A DNA stretch of 34,898 bases, taken from NCBI GenBank assembly GCA_020630395.1, contig JAHDBM010000008.1, positions 1 to 34,898 on the forward strand. Direction: 5' to 3'. Under the pieces are notes generated by a model. It was not told the DNA's origin, ran no database searches, and worked only from the letters and a program-made list of their open reading frames with translations. Below are positions 17,590-24,992 of this stretch, piece by piece; within the stretch, counting starts at the first letter, position 1, and the number at the start of each line of letters is the position of its first letter. The stretch comes from Flavobacteriales bacterium (GTDB lineage: Bacteria > Bacteroidota > Bacteroidia > Flavobacteriales_D > CAJJDF01). Both the position numbers and the translations under genes were made by a program.

Positions 17590-17933
17590 GCTAGGTATTG
17601 AGTTAACGATTCGACAGTTTTTTTACTGTTACCCACGAAAATATGCTCACCATCAATAAAAACAGGGCGTTTTAAAAAGGTATGTTCTGTTGTGATAAGC
17701 TCTTTTATTTCTGCTTCACTTAGCACTTTATCTTTTAAACCAAGTTCCTTAAATTTCCTAGCTCTTTTATTAGTTAAGTCTTCTCCCTTATCTACTTTAG
17801 ATCTTAAAAAGTCATATTGATCCGAAGTTATTGGATTAAATTTTATGTCTTGTTTTTCGAAATCATTTAGTGGTAAATCTTTCATGATTCGCTTACATGT
17901 ATCACAGGTAGATAGGTAGTATACTTTTTTCAT
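17586..17933 (-). CDS. ArsC/Spx-fold thioredoxin-like protein
   Basis: This 115-residue cytoplasmic protein begins MKKVYYLSTCDTCKRIMKDL. The CxxC pair (Cys10, Cys13) sits where Spx/ArsC-like proteins carry their redox cysteines, and KRPVFIDGEHIFVG near residue 90 is the family's conserved Arg-Pro strand. Annotation pipelines call such proteins 'arsenate reductase family'. Neither true arsenate reduction nor Spx-type control of RNA polymerase is shown, and there are no ars genes nearby. Coupling to an EamA transporter by a 4-base overlap is noted but does not identify a substrate. Confidence 0.85.
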   Translation of the reverse strand: MKKVYYLSTCDTCKRIMKDLPLNDFEKQDIKFNPITSDQYDFLRSKVDKGEDLTNKRARKFKELGLKDKVLSEAEIKELITTEHTFLKRPVFIDGEHIFVGNSKKTVESLTQYLA

Positions 17934-17996
17934 GGAATAATGATTTTTGTTAATTATAATAATTTAGAACCGTCAATACTGTTATTCATCATGGAA

Positions 17997-18989
17997 CTAA
18001 TCATTAAGTTTTTTCCAAAGTTCATCTTTAAGTTCAGTTAGCCCAATTTGAGCAACTGATGAGATAAACATAGTATCCACATTATCGGGAAGTTCTTTTT
18101 TTATTTCTTCGGTTAATTCTTCATCTAGCATATCACATTTAGTAATGGCTAACAAACGATCTTTGTCTAGTAGTTCTCTGTTAAATTCTCCAAGTTCTCT
18201 AACTAATATGTCATATTCTTTTTTAATATCATCACTATCCGCAGGGATCATAAAAAGAAGTAAAGCATTACGCTCAATATGTTTCAAAAACCTGTGACCT
18301 AATCCTTTTCCTTGATGAGCTCCTTTAATTATACCAGGAATATCGGCCATTACAAAAGACCTATGATTTCGGTATGGAACCATACCTAGATTTGGAACCA
18401 AGGTTGTAAACGCATAGTTGGCTATTTTAGGTTTTGCAGCTGTAATTACAGATAACAAGGTAGATTTTCCAGCATTTGGAAACCCAACCAAGCCAACATC
18501 TGCAAGAACTTTTAATTCGAATATTTTCCACTCTTCTTTTCCTTCTTCACCAGGTTGAGCAAACCTTGGTGTTTGCATAGTGGCAGATTTAAAATAGTCA
18601 TTTCCCATGCCGCCTCTTCCACCAGGGGTAATAATTATTTCTTGCCCATCTTCATTTATTTCATGAAGCACTTCTTTTGTTTCAGCATCTTTAATGATGG
18701 TACCTAAAGGAACTTCTATAATAACATCATTTCCATCTGCTCCAGTTTTATGATTACTTGCGCCAGGCATTCCATCTTTAGCTATAAGGTGTCTTTGATA
18801 TTTTAGATGGAGTAATGTCCAAAGTTGCTTGTTACCTTTTAAAATAACATGACCGCCTCTTCCTCCGTCACCTCCATCAGGACCTCCTTTGGCTGAAATT
18901 TTATCTCTATGTAAGTGAGTGCTTCCTGCTCCTCCTTTTCCAGAACGACAACAAACTTTTACGTAATCTATAAAGTTAACATTTGACAA
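17997..18989 (-). CDS. obgE: Obg GTPase (CgtA)
   Basis: This essential GTPase acts in assembly of the 50S ribosomal subunit and in growth control. The glycine-rich Obg fold fills residues 1-157, with [14 protein letters not shown] and [14 protein letters not shown]. The G domain follows, with G1 GFPNAGKST (169-177, Lys175), G3 DIPG, and ITKCD as the guanine-specificity motif. The protein ends at 330 without the OCT extension found in Bacillus. The start is TTG ([12 protein letters not shown]), since no in-frame ATG precedes the Obg fold. An exact TAnnTTTG -10 lies 23 bases upstream, so this gene probably begins a minus-strand transcript running towards yicC. Confidence 0.97.
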   Translation of the reverse strand: MSNVNFIDYVKVCCRSGKGGAGSTHLHRDKISAKGGPDGGDGGRGGHVILKGNKQLWTLLHLKYQRHLIAKDGMPGASNHKTGADGNDVIIEVPLGTIIKDAETKEVLHEINEDGQEIIITPGGRGGMGNDYFKSATMQTPRFAQPGEEGKEEWKIFELKVLADVGLVGFPNAGKSTLLSVITAAKPKIANYAFTTLVPNLGMVPYRNHRSFVMADIPGIIKGAHQGKGLGHRFLKHIERNALLLFMIPADSDDIKKEYDILVRELGEFNRELLDKDRLLAITKCDMLDEELTEEIKKELPDNVDTMFISSVAQIGLTELKDELWKKLND

Positions 18990-19011
18990 AGCACTTCTTT
19001 TTAATGAAGTT

Positions 19012-19043
19012 CAAAGGTAAACAAGTCTTAGCCGATCAACAAA
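19012..19043 (-). promoter_or_regulatory. Predicted promoter of obgE (Bacteroidota type)
   Basis: Read on the minus strand, TACCTTTG (19012-19019) is an exact match to the -10 consensus TAnnTTTG of the Bacteroidota major sigma factor. A TTTG (19040-19043) lies 20 bases upstream, with a TTG overlapping it at 17 bases, in the -33 position. The expected start of transcription, near 19005, would leave a leader of about 16 bases before the TTG codon at 18989. Confidence 0.6.
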
Positions 19044-19066
19044 ACTATTATGCGAATAGGTGTTTG

Positions 19067-19213
19067 TTAAACTTGTTTTTCTTTTTTAATGGGTAATTCT
19101 GTTTTGCTCCAGGTTGGGCAGTCACATTTCTTCTTGAATAGTTTGCAGCTGCCTAACATTACAAAACATAGCATTAGTGCACTGGCAAATAGAATATTTT
19201 TCTTGTTTTTCAT
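19067..19213 (-). CDS. Small lipoprotein, 48 residues
   Basis: This short frame starts with ATG at 19213 and ends with TAA at 19067-19069. The product begins MKNKKNILFASALMLCFVML, followed by GSC. It has a basic start, a hydrophobic stretch and a lipobox LGSC with the predicted lipidated Cys23. The mature peptide is only about 26 residues (CKLFKKKCDCPTWSK, then a basic tail). The CDCPTW block resembles tiny lipoproteins seen in many Flavobacteriales (recalled, not searched). Such proteins are routinely missed by gene callers. An exact -10-like TAAATTTG lies about 30 bases upstream on this strand. Its function is unknown, and it should be anchored in the inner or outer membrane. Confidence 0.7.
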   Translation of the reverse strand: MKNKKNILFASALMLCFVMLGSCKLFKKKCDCPTWSKTELPIKKEKQV

Positions 19214-19243
19214 GTTTTGAGTGTTAAGCATTTACATTAAATT

Positions 19244-19251
19244 CAAATTTA
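19244..19251 (-). promoter_or_regulatory. -10 element for the small lipoprotein gene
   Basis: Read on the minus strand this is TAAATTTG, an exact TAnnTTTG match. It lies 30 bases upstream of the ATG at 19213, giving a leader of about 24 bases. No good TTTG is present at the -33 position, so the call rests on the -10 element alone. Confidence 0.45.
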
Positions 19252-19311
19252 GTAAACGTATTTTGGTTTGTATACTATTTAAACAGTAAATTAGCGATCT
19301 TATTACAATAA

Positions 19312-20058
19312 ATGAATTTTTTCGAACAAATAGGACGTTTCTTCTTAATGCTTAAGCTAGCTTTTACAAAGCCAGAGAAAGGTTCTGTGTTGTGGGGTAG
19401 TTTTATTACTGAGATATATAAAATTGGTATTAGCTCTATGAGTTTAGTAGCAATTTTATCCATATTTATGGGAGCGGTTATCATTATACAAACAGATGCT
19501 AATATAGATTCTCCTTGGATTCCCGCCTATACTATAGGATTTACAGCTAGACAATCTATTATTTTAGAGTTCTCCTCAACAATGTTATGTTTAATTTTAG
19601 CAGGAAAGGTTGGTTCTAATATTGCATCAGAGATTGGCACCATGAGATTAACTGAACAAATTGATGCATTAGAAGTTATGGGGATAAACTCAGTTAATTA
19701 TTTAGTGCTTCCCAAAATATTGGCATCAGTGTTTATTTTTCCTTTTTTAGTTATTTTAAGTATGGCATTGGGTATTGCAGGAGGAGGTTTTTTTGCTGTA
19801 CAGGCAGAAATTGTAAACTTTCAGGAGCTAACTTATGGGCTACAGTATTGGTTTGACCCCTTCAGTATTACGTATTCTTTGGTGAAAACTGTCTTTTTTG
19901 CATTTTTTATTGCGGCTATACCGTCTTTTTATGGATATTATGTAAAACCTAGTGGTGGTGCACTTGAAGTAGGTAGAGCAGGTACAAAATCAGTTGTAAT
20001 TAGTAGTGTGATGGTGTTGGTGATAAATTTATTGGTAACGTATTTCCTTTTATTATGA
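19312..20058 (+). CDS. mlaE: MlaE-type ABC transporter permease
   Basis: This 248-residue inner-membrane permease of the MlaE/YrbE family has five to six hydrophobic segments. It carries the hallmark middle region, EFSSTMLCLILAGKVGSNIASEIGTMRLTEQIDALEVMGI, running at about residues 85-125. The family moves phospholipids between the inner membrane and an MCE-domain partner. The next gene, its ATPase, overlaps it by four bases (ATGA). No MCE (mlaD) gene follows, so that subunit must be encoded elsewhere. Upstream, TTTG (19267-19270) and TAAATTAG (19287-19294), one mismatch from the -10 consensus, could serve as the promoter. Confidence 0.92.
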   Translation: MNFFEQIGRFFLMLKLAFTKPEKGSVLWGSFITEIYKIGISSMSLVAILSIFMGAVIIIQTDANIDSPWIPAYTIGFTARQSIILEFSSTMLCLILAGKVGSNIASEIGTMRLTEQIDALEVMGINSVNYLVLPKILASVFIFPFLVILSMALGIAGGGFFAVQAEIVNFQELTYGLQYWFDPFSITYSLVKTVFFAFFIAAIPSFYGYYVKPSGGALEVGRAGTKSVVISSVMVLVINLLVTYFLLL

Positions 20059-20807
20059 TTCAAGTAAAAAACATAGACAAGGGATTTAGTGGAGTCCAAA
20101 TTTTAAAGGATATTTCGTTTACATTCGAAAAGGGAAAAACCAATTTTATTATTGGTCAAAGTGGTTCGGGTAAATCGGTTTTAACAAAGTGTATTGTTGG
20201 GTTACATGAAGTAGATAATGGGGAAGTTATTTATGGAGATAGTGTTTTTTCTGCCATGAATAAAAAAGACAGAAAGGAGATTCGAAAAGAGATTGGGATG
20301 TTATTTCAAGGAAGTGCTTTGTTTGATTCGTTAAGTGTAGTAGAAAATGTGATGTTTCCATTAAGGATGTTTTCTAAGATGTCTAAAAGTGAGATGAGAG
20401 ACAGAGCAAATTTTTGTTTAAAGCGTGTAGATTTAATAAATAAAGATGATTTGTTCCCTTCAGAAATAAGTGGAGGAATGCAAAAAAGGGTTGCAATAGC
20501 TAGGGCAATAGCTATGAAGCCAAACTATTTGTTTTGTGATGAACCTAACTCGGGATTAGATCCAAAAACATCTATTGTAATCGATAATCTTATTTATGAG
20601 ATTACAAAAGAATATGACATTACAACTGTTATTATATCGCACGATATGAATTCTGTTATGGAAATAGGAGAAAATATTATGTACATACACAAAGGAGAAA
20701 AATGGTGGGAAGGAGATAAGCATAGTATAGTTACTACAGATAATAAAGAAATAGGTGAATTTGTATATGCATCTAAGTTTATGAAATCATTAAGAGGAAA
20801 ATTATAA
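20055..20807 (+). CDS. mlaF: MlaF-type ABC transporter ATPase
   Basis: This is the ATP-binding subunit that powers the MlaE permease. Walker A is GQSGSGKS at residues 34-41. The signature ISGGMQKRVAIARAIA precedes the Walker B stretch LFCDEPNSGLDP, and the switch histidine is in IISHD. The GGMQKR form of the signature is characteristic of the Mla/MCE ATPase group rather than of general importers. The size of 250 residues is standard. It overlaps mlaE by four bases and is followed after six bases by a DUF4956 gene, so the three are probably one operon. Confidence 0.93.
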   Translation: MIQVKNIDKGFSGVQILKDISFTFEKGKTNFIIGQSGSGKSVLTKCIVGLHEVDNGEVIYGDSVFSAMNKKDRKEIRKEIGMLFQGSALFDSLSVVENVMFPLRMFSKMSKSEMRDRANFCLKRVDLINKDDLFPSEISGGMQKRVAIARAIAMKPNYLFCDEPNSGLDPKTSIVIDNLIYEITKEYDITTVIISHDMNSVMEIGENIMYIHKGEKWWEGDKHSIVTTDNKEIGEFVYASKFMKSLRGKL

Positions 20808-20813
20808 CGTTAT

Positions 20814-21503
20814 ATGGGTGATCTTTTGTTGTTAAAATCTGCAGATCTTTTTGGGATTGAATTTTTTGATAAGGATATAAAAAAATTAGTACTGTTATTA
20901 CTAATCAATTTTTTTGTGAGTTTTGTGCTCATTAGATTAATATACTATCCTAACAGTGAAAAAAAGAAGCAGTTTTTACTGAGTTTTATGTTAATAAGCA
21001 CAGTGGTATTTTGCGTTACGTTTGCACTAAAATCATTTGAGTTTGATACCGGGATGGCAATTGGATTATTTGCTGTTTTTGGAATATTAAGATTTAGAAC
21101 AGTCTCTATTCCTATTCGAGAAATCTCTTATCTATTTACTGTTATTGGTATTGCGCTAATTAATGCATTATCTAAAAAACTAAGTTTAATTGAGATTGGG
21201 GTAATTGATGGAGTGGTATTAATGGTGGCTGGACTTATGGAGATTTTCTTAGGAAAGATTGTGGTTGAAGATAAGAAAGAGGTGAAAAAGAAAGAGGTAG
21301 TAGTAGAAGAAAAGCCAGTAGAAGTAGGTTTGCCATCTAAACAACTAGTTTATGGTTTATTAGATAATATTAAGCCTGCAAACAGGGCTGTCTTAATGGA
21401 AGATTTAAAAGCTAAAACAGGGTTGAATATCCAAACTATAGAGGTTGGTACTATTAACCTTAAAAAAGGAGAAGCAAAGCTTACGATTACTTATGAGGAG
21501 TAA
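20814..21503 (+). CDS. DUF4956 membrane protein
   Basis: The 229-residue protein shows the DUF4956 core: GMAIGLFAVFGILRFRTVSI, then PIREISYLFTVIGIALINAL. It has about four hydrophobic segments (about residues 24-150). An acidic/lysine-rich linker (KKEVKKKEVVVEEKPVE) leads to a soluble C-terminal domain. DUF4956 proteins are often found beside polyphosphate polymerase (VTC-like) or CotH genes. Neither is present here, and the gene instead follows mlaEF by six bases. Function is not established, and a link to lipid transport is only a context inference. It ends ten bases before the convergent engB gene. Confidence 0.85.
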   Translation: MGDLLLLKSADLFGIEFFDKDIKKLVLLLLINFFVSFVLIRLIYYPNSEKKKQFLLSFMLISTVVFCVTFALKSFEFDTGMAIGLFAVFGILRFRTVSIPIREISYLFTVIGIALINALSKKLSLIEIGVIDGVVLMVAGLMEIFLGKIVVEDKKEVKKKEVVVEEKPVEVGLPSKQLVYGLLDNIKPANRAVLMEDLKAKTGLNIQTIEVGTINLKKGEAKLTITYEE

Positions 21504-21513
21504 GTGATTTCGC

Positions 21514-22149
21514 TTAAAACCTCACCTGGTTTTTCCCTTTGGGTACTTCAAACAGCTTATTGGTTTCTTTTACAAATTGAAGAATTTCTTCATTTCCTTG
21601 TTTGTTTACTGAAGAAGTTCTAAAGATCTGCGGTAGTTCTTCCCAAGATTGTAATAATTCTTGGCAATAATTTTCAATGTTTTGCTCTAGCTCGACTTCT
21701 TTTAATTTGTCAGCTTTTGTAAATACAATTACAAAAGGCAATCCATTAGTTCCAATCCATTCCATAAATAATAAGTCAACTTCTTGTGGTTTGTGCCTGC
21801 TGTCAATTAATAAGAATATACACATCAAACTTTCTCTACTTCTTAAGTATCTTCTAGAAAAATTTTGCCAATGTTGTTTAGAACTAACTGAAGTTCTGGT
21901 GTATCCATATCCAGGTAAGTCAACTAAAAACCATTCTTTGTCAATTAAAAAATGATTAATAAGTTGAGTTTTTCCAGGTTTGCTAGATGTTTTAGCAAGT
22001 TTTTTATTGTTGCATAATGAATTAATCAAAGAAGACTTGCCTACATTACTTCTGCCAATAAAAGCATATTCGGGTAGAGTAGGTTTTGGTAAATAAGCAA
22101 TATCAGAATTGCTCATTACAAACTCAGCACTTTTTACAAACTCAGCCAT
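21514..22149 (-). CDS. engB: Ribosome biogenesis GTPase EngB (YihA/YsxC)
   Basis: This small GTPase is required for assembly of the 50S subunit. G1 is GRSNVGKSS at residues 32-40, followed by SSKPGKTQLINHF (switch I), G3 DLPGYGY at 77-83, and the specificity motif FTKADK. The length of 211 residues fits the family. The gene lies 12 bases after an alpha/beta hydrolase gene on the same strand and probably shares its transcript. The 3' ends of this gene and the DUF4956 gene are only ten bases apart without a clear terminator. Confidence 0.96.
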   Translation of the reverse strand: MAEFVKSAEFVMSNSDIAYLPKPTLPEYAFIGRSNVGKSSLINSLCNNKKLAKTSSKPGKTQLINHFLIDKEWFLVDLPGYGYTRTSVSSKQHWQNFSRRYLRSRESLMCIFLLIDSRHKPQEVDLLFMEWIGTNGLPFVIVFTKADKLKEVELEQNIENYCQELLQSWEELPQIFRTSSVNKQGNEEILQFVKETNKLFEVPKGKNQVRF

Positions 22150-22161
22150 TGGTATTGTTGT

Positions 22162-22923
22162 TTAGCTGTTTTTAGATAGCCATTCGTCTAAAATACGATT
22201 GAACTCTTCTGGTTGTTCCATCATTGGAGCATGACCACATTTATCAATCCATTCTAATGTAGAATTTGGCATTAGTTGATCAAATTGTTCTGCAACATGA
22301 GGAGGAGTAATATTATCTTGTTTTCCCCAAAGAAGTAGTGTTGGCATATTAAAACTTGGAAGCTCTTTTTCCATATTATGTCTAATAGCTGATTTAGCTA
22401 GTTTTAAAATCCTAATAATATCGTTTCGGCTATTCACTAATTCATGACATCTATCAACAAGTTCGTCTGTAACAAAACGCTCATCATAAAAAGTAAGTCT
22501 AATACGATCTCTTAAAAAGTTTTTATCTTCTCTTCTAGGAAAACCTCCACCAAAAGCATTTTCGTATAATCCAGAACTGCCTGTTAAAATCAAATTTTTA
22601 ACTTTTTCAGGATGCTTTTCAGTGTATACTAAGGCAACATGACCTCCTAATGAGTTTCCTAATAATGAAATATTATTAAGGTTCATATGGTCAATAAACT
22701 TCTCAATATACTTGGCTAATGCTCCAACACTGGTTGAAATAATAGGCATAGAATATAAAGGCATTAATGGAGTAATAACTCTATATGTTGAAGAAAAATG
22801 ATTTATTGTGGCTTCAAAATTCGATAGTTCTCCAAACAAACCATGAAGTAAAACTAATGCTGGGCCATCTTTTTTCCCATATTCAGCATATTCGAATTTT
22901 CCGTCTTTTATTATATCGCTCAT
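22162..22923 (-). CDS. Alpha/beta hydrolase
   Basis: This 253-residue cytoplasmic hydrolase of the alpha/beta fold has its oxyanion region at LLHGLFGELSNFE. The nucleophile elbow LLGNSLGGH places the catalytic serine at Ser91. The acid is Asp203 in LLLWGKQDNITPP, and the base is His231 in KCGHAPMMEQPEEF, so the triad is complete. There is no signal peptide. Such enzymes hydrolyse esters, lactones or C-C bonds, and the substrate is not predictable here. The coupling with engB (12 bases) is a common type of chance operon and does not suggest a function. Confidence 0.9.
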   Translation of the reverse strand: MSDIIKDGKFEYAEYGKKDGPALVLLHGLFGELSNFEATINHFSSTYRVITPLMPLYSMPIISTSVGALAKYIEKFIDHMNLNNISLLGNSLGGHVALVYTEKHPEKVKNLILTGSSGLYENAFGGGFPRREDKNFLRDRIRLTFYDERFVTDELVDRCHELVNSRNDIIRILKLAKSAIRHNMEKELPSFNMPTLLLWGKQDNITPPHVAEQFDQLMPNSTLEWIDKCGHAPMMEQPEEFNRILDEWLSKNS

Positions 22924-22942
22924 GAGCTTAAATTTTCTGTCG

Positions 22943-22971
22943 CGAATATACGAAGTTTGTATCGATTACAA
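22943..22971 (-). promoter_or_regulatory. Possible promoter of the hydrolase-engB transcript
   Basis: On the minus strand, TATATTCG (22943-22950) is one mismatch from TAnnTTTG and is preceded, 18 bases upstream, by TTG (22969-22971). Transcription would begin near 22936 and leave a leader of about 13 bases before the ATG at 22923. The mismatch makes this a tentative call. Confidence 0.4.
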
Positions 22972-23003
22972 TCGTATATCGTAACAATGAATAAATTGAG
23001 GGG

Positions 23004-24245
23004 TTATTTTGTTATACAATAATTGCATTTAATTGACTTTAAGGAGGCTAGTTCAATAATTTTATTGTGGTAATCCAAATCAGATGAAAAGTCTTTCCTG
23101 TTCATCTTTTTTGTTAAATAATATTCATTAATTACATCATATCCTCCGTGATAAGAAATGCTTGATCTTAACCTGCTAAAATAGTTGTCGTCAAAAGAAT
23201 AGTTTAACATAATGCAGCTTAGGTATAGTAGGTTATAGGCTTCAGGAGTGTTTATTTTGCCAAGTCTAAGAACTAGTTTCTTTTTTTGATCTGATGTAGT
23301 ATGTTTATTTAAAAGTTGAGCTACTATTAAATCTGTTTCATTTTTAGGCTTGCTATTAATAAAATTTAATTGAAAAGGATGTTCAATTTCATTAACATTT
23401 AATTGTGTTATTTCTATTGTTGAGTCGCATGTTTCATTATAAGCCTTAGATAGTTGGTTTTTTGCTTTAGTAAAATAAAACGTAGTGTTTTTACCTTTAA
23501 TTATTAGTCTATCTCCTTCTGAGGTAATTACATGGTTTAAGTTGTCTTTATGTTTGGTTTCTTTAAGACTTTTTAGGTGTTGTTTAAAGCTCTTACTTTT
23601 TCTTAGTCTTTTTCTTTTAGCGAGTCTTAGTCTCTTTTTTAAAGCCCATTTACTTGGAGGAAGGTCGGTATAAAAATAGTTTTTATAACTGTTGTGCCAT
23701 ATTATTCGATTATCCCATAGTGCTTCTAGGTAGTTTGTTTGGTCGAATAGTATGTTATCATGATATATGTCTAATTCTGTAATTCCATGTTTGTAATTGT
23801 TAGAAATTTCCCAAAAACAATCTAACTTTTTAGTTTTTGTTATGCCATTATTGTTCTTTGTTTTTATTAGTCTCCAAATGCCTGTAAGTTCAAATGGAGC
23901 TAGAGTTTTAGGTGTGCTTTCTATTGCATTTTTTTGAGTAGAACTTTTAATGTCTATTGTTAGTACTATAGGTTTGTTGTTATTAATGATAATTTTTTCT
24001 TCCTGGTGTATATAGTATCGTCCACCTATTATTAAATTGTGAACCCCTTTTTCTAGGTAGATTGATGAGTCTGGTAGTTTATTCCAGTAAAAAATGGAGT
24101 CTTTTAGATTTAACTGAACATAATTAAGCGGTTTCCCTATTCTTTCAGTATCAACTAGGTTAAGTTTTACTTTTGTTTGGGATAGTATACTTGAGGTTAA
24201 TATAATTCCAATCAAAAGGGATAAAGCATGAGTTTTGTTTTTCAT
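23004..24245 (-). CDS. Unrecognised secreted protein (413 aa) with a basic patch
   Basis: I do not recognise this family. A signal peptide (about residues 1-22, ending ILSQ) is followed by a beta-rich region (about 25-100), resembling the carboxypeptidase-regulatory-like folds often found in Bacteroidota surface proteins. A second beta-rich part (about 115-200) has TGIWRLIKTKNNNG, reminiscent of lipocalin-like or META-type stress proteins. Then comes a strongly basic stretch at about 198-232 (KKRLRLAKRKRLRKSK). The last 130 residues are helical, with YNLLYLSCIMLNYSFDDNYF. It ends with a CNYC pair. No T9SS sorting domain is present, so it is probably periplasmic. It is transcribed away from mraZ. 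Confidence 0.65.
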   Translation of the reverse strand: MKNKTHALSLLIGIILTSSILSQTKVKLNLVDTERIGKPLNYVQLNLKDSIFYWNKLPDSSIYLEKGVHNLIIGGRYYIHQEEKIIINNNKPIVLTIDIKSSTQKNAIESTPKTLAPFELTGIWRLIKTKNNNGITKTKKLDCFWEISNNYKHGITELDIYHDNILFDQTNYLEALWDNRIIWHNSYKNYFYTDLPPSKWALKKRLRLAKRKRLRKSKSFKQHLKSLKETKHKDNLNHVITSEGDRLIIKGKNTTFYFTKAKNQLSKAYNETCDSTIEITQLNVNEIEHPFQLNFINSKPKNETDLIVAQLLNKHTTSDQKKKLVLRLGKINTPEAYNLLYLSCIMLNYSFDDNYFSRLRSSISYHGGYDVINEYYLTKKMNRKDFSSDLDYHNKIIELASLKSIKCNYCITK

Positions 24246-24470
24246 AATATTTTGTTAATGAAATTATGAATTACAAATACTGCGCCATTAGTTTAAATAC
24301 TCTAACAACCCTTTAAAAACCCACTTTTCGGCATTAATTAACAAAAGTATGTTGAAAAAATGGGATTTTCTCCCACCATTATTTAGTTGCTTTTTATATG
24401 CGTGTAAAGTGCATTTTTATTAGTTTTTTTTAAAAAGTAAAACTTTTTATGCTTTCTTTACGTTATAAAG

Positions 24471-24479
24471 TTATCCACA
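24471..24479 (+). promoter_or_regulatory. DnaA-box-like sequence upstream of mraZ
   Basis: TTATCCACA is an exact copy of the classical high-affinity DnaA box (TTATNCACA). It lies directly before the first MraZ box. Read on the other strand it supplies an inverted TGTGG, so it could equally be a fourth, reversed MraZ half-site. Only one such box was noticed, so this is not an origin. Confidence 0.4.
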
Positions 24480-24480
24480 A

Positions 24481-24506
24481 TGTGGTTTATTGTGGGGGAA
24501 TGTGGG
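24481..24506 (+). promoter_or_regulatory. MraZ operator: three TGTGG boxes with a 10-base period
   Basis: TGTGGTTTAT, TGTGGGGGAA and TGTGGGATAT follow one another exactly in phase (24481, 24491, 24501). MraZ, the repressor encoded by the first gene of the dcw cluster, is known in other bacteria to bind tandem TGGG-type boxes separated by five bases just upstream of its own gene. The layout here is the same, which supports autoregulation of the whole cluster. The third box ends 11 bases before the -10 element, so bound MraZ would cover the promoter. Confidence 0.85.
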
Positions 24507-24516
24507 ATATATTAAA

Positions 24517-24524
24517 TATCTTTG
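24517..24524 (+). promoter_or_regulatory. -10 element of the dcw promoter
   Basis: TATCTTTG is an exact TAnnTTTG match. Transcription would start near 24531, only about six bases before the ATG at 24537, giving a nearly leaderless mraZ message. The -33 region is not clear (a TTG at 24490-24492 is 24 bases away) and is occupied by the MraZ boxes. Confidence 0.65.
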
Positions 24525-24536
24525 CCCATTATAGTT

Positions 24537-24992
24537 ATGTCTTATTTAGGAGAATACATATGCAAATTAGACGCAAAAGGTCGTCTTACTGTCCCAGCTG
24601 GATTAAAAAAGCAGTTGGAAAATGACGGTAAGGAGGGGTTTGTCTTAAACCGAGGGTTTGAGGGGTGTCTTGGGTTGTATCCTTTTAAAGATTGGCAGGC
24701 TGTTGCAGATAGATTGGAGAATTTGAATTTGTTTGTAGCGAAAAATAGAGCTTTTGTAAGGAAGTTTCAGAATGGAGCTTCTCGTTTAGATATGGATGGT
24801 AATGGTCGAGTGTTATTGCCTAAAGATTTAATGGCTTATGCAGGAGTAACTAAAGAGGTTGTTTTGTTTGCTTATGCAGATAGAATAGAGCTTTGGGATA
24901 AAAAACGCTATGATAAAATGATGAATGAGGAGATGGATGATTTTGCAGAGCTTGCAGAAGATGTAATGGGAAAGGATATGGATGACAAGTAG
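24537..24992 (+). CDS. mraZ: Transcriptional regulator MraZ
   Basis: MraZ is a DNA-binding repressor that controls the dcw cluster and forms a ring-like oligomer. Both conserved half-motifs are present: KLDAKGRLTVPAGLKK near the N-terminus and RLDMDGNGRVLLPKDLMAYAG in the second repeat. The length is 151 residues. The frame extends upstream to a TTG at 24522, but that codon overlaps the -10 element, so the ATG at 24537 (MSYLGEYICKLD) is the real start and also matches the family's usual beginning. The gene end overlaps rsmH by 11 bases. Its own operator lies directly upstream. Confidence 0.96.
   Translation: MSYLGEYICKLDAKGRLTVPAGLKKQLENDGKEGFVLNRGFEGCLGLYPFKDWQAVADRLENLNLFVAKNRAFVRKFQNGASRLDMDGNGRVLLPKDLMAYAGVTKEVVLFAYADRIELWDKKRYDKMMNEEMDDFAELAEDVMGKDMDDK

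Noticed and set aside
17586-17933. A true arsenic-resistance gene
   Set aside because: Only the general ArsC/Spx fold and CxxC are visible. There is no arsR, arsB or acr3 nearby, so the specific function is not claimed.
24430-24450. AT-rich inverted repeat AAAAAGT...ACTTTTT upstream of mraZ as a terminator
   Set aside because: The stem has a single G-C pair and lies at the 5' ends of both divergent genes, so no transcript needs to end there.
24471-24479. A replication origin at the DnaA-box-like site
   Set aside because: Only one box was seen, with no cluster, no AT-rich unwinding region flanked by boxes, and no dnaA or dnaN gene nearby.
24522-24536. TTG as an earlier start for mraZ
   Set aside because: This codon falls inside the exact -10 element TATCTTTG, and the usual N-terminus of MraZ begins at the ATG at 24537.
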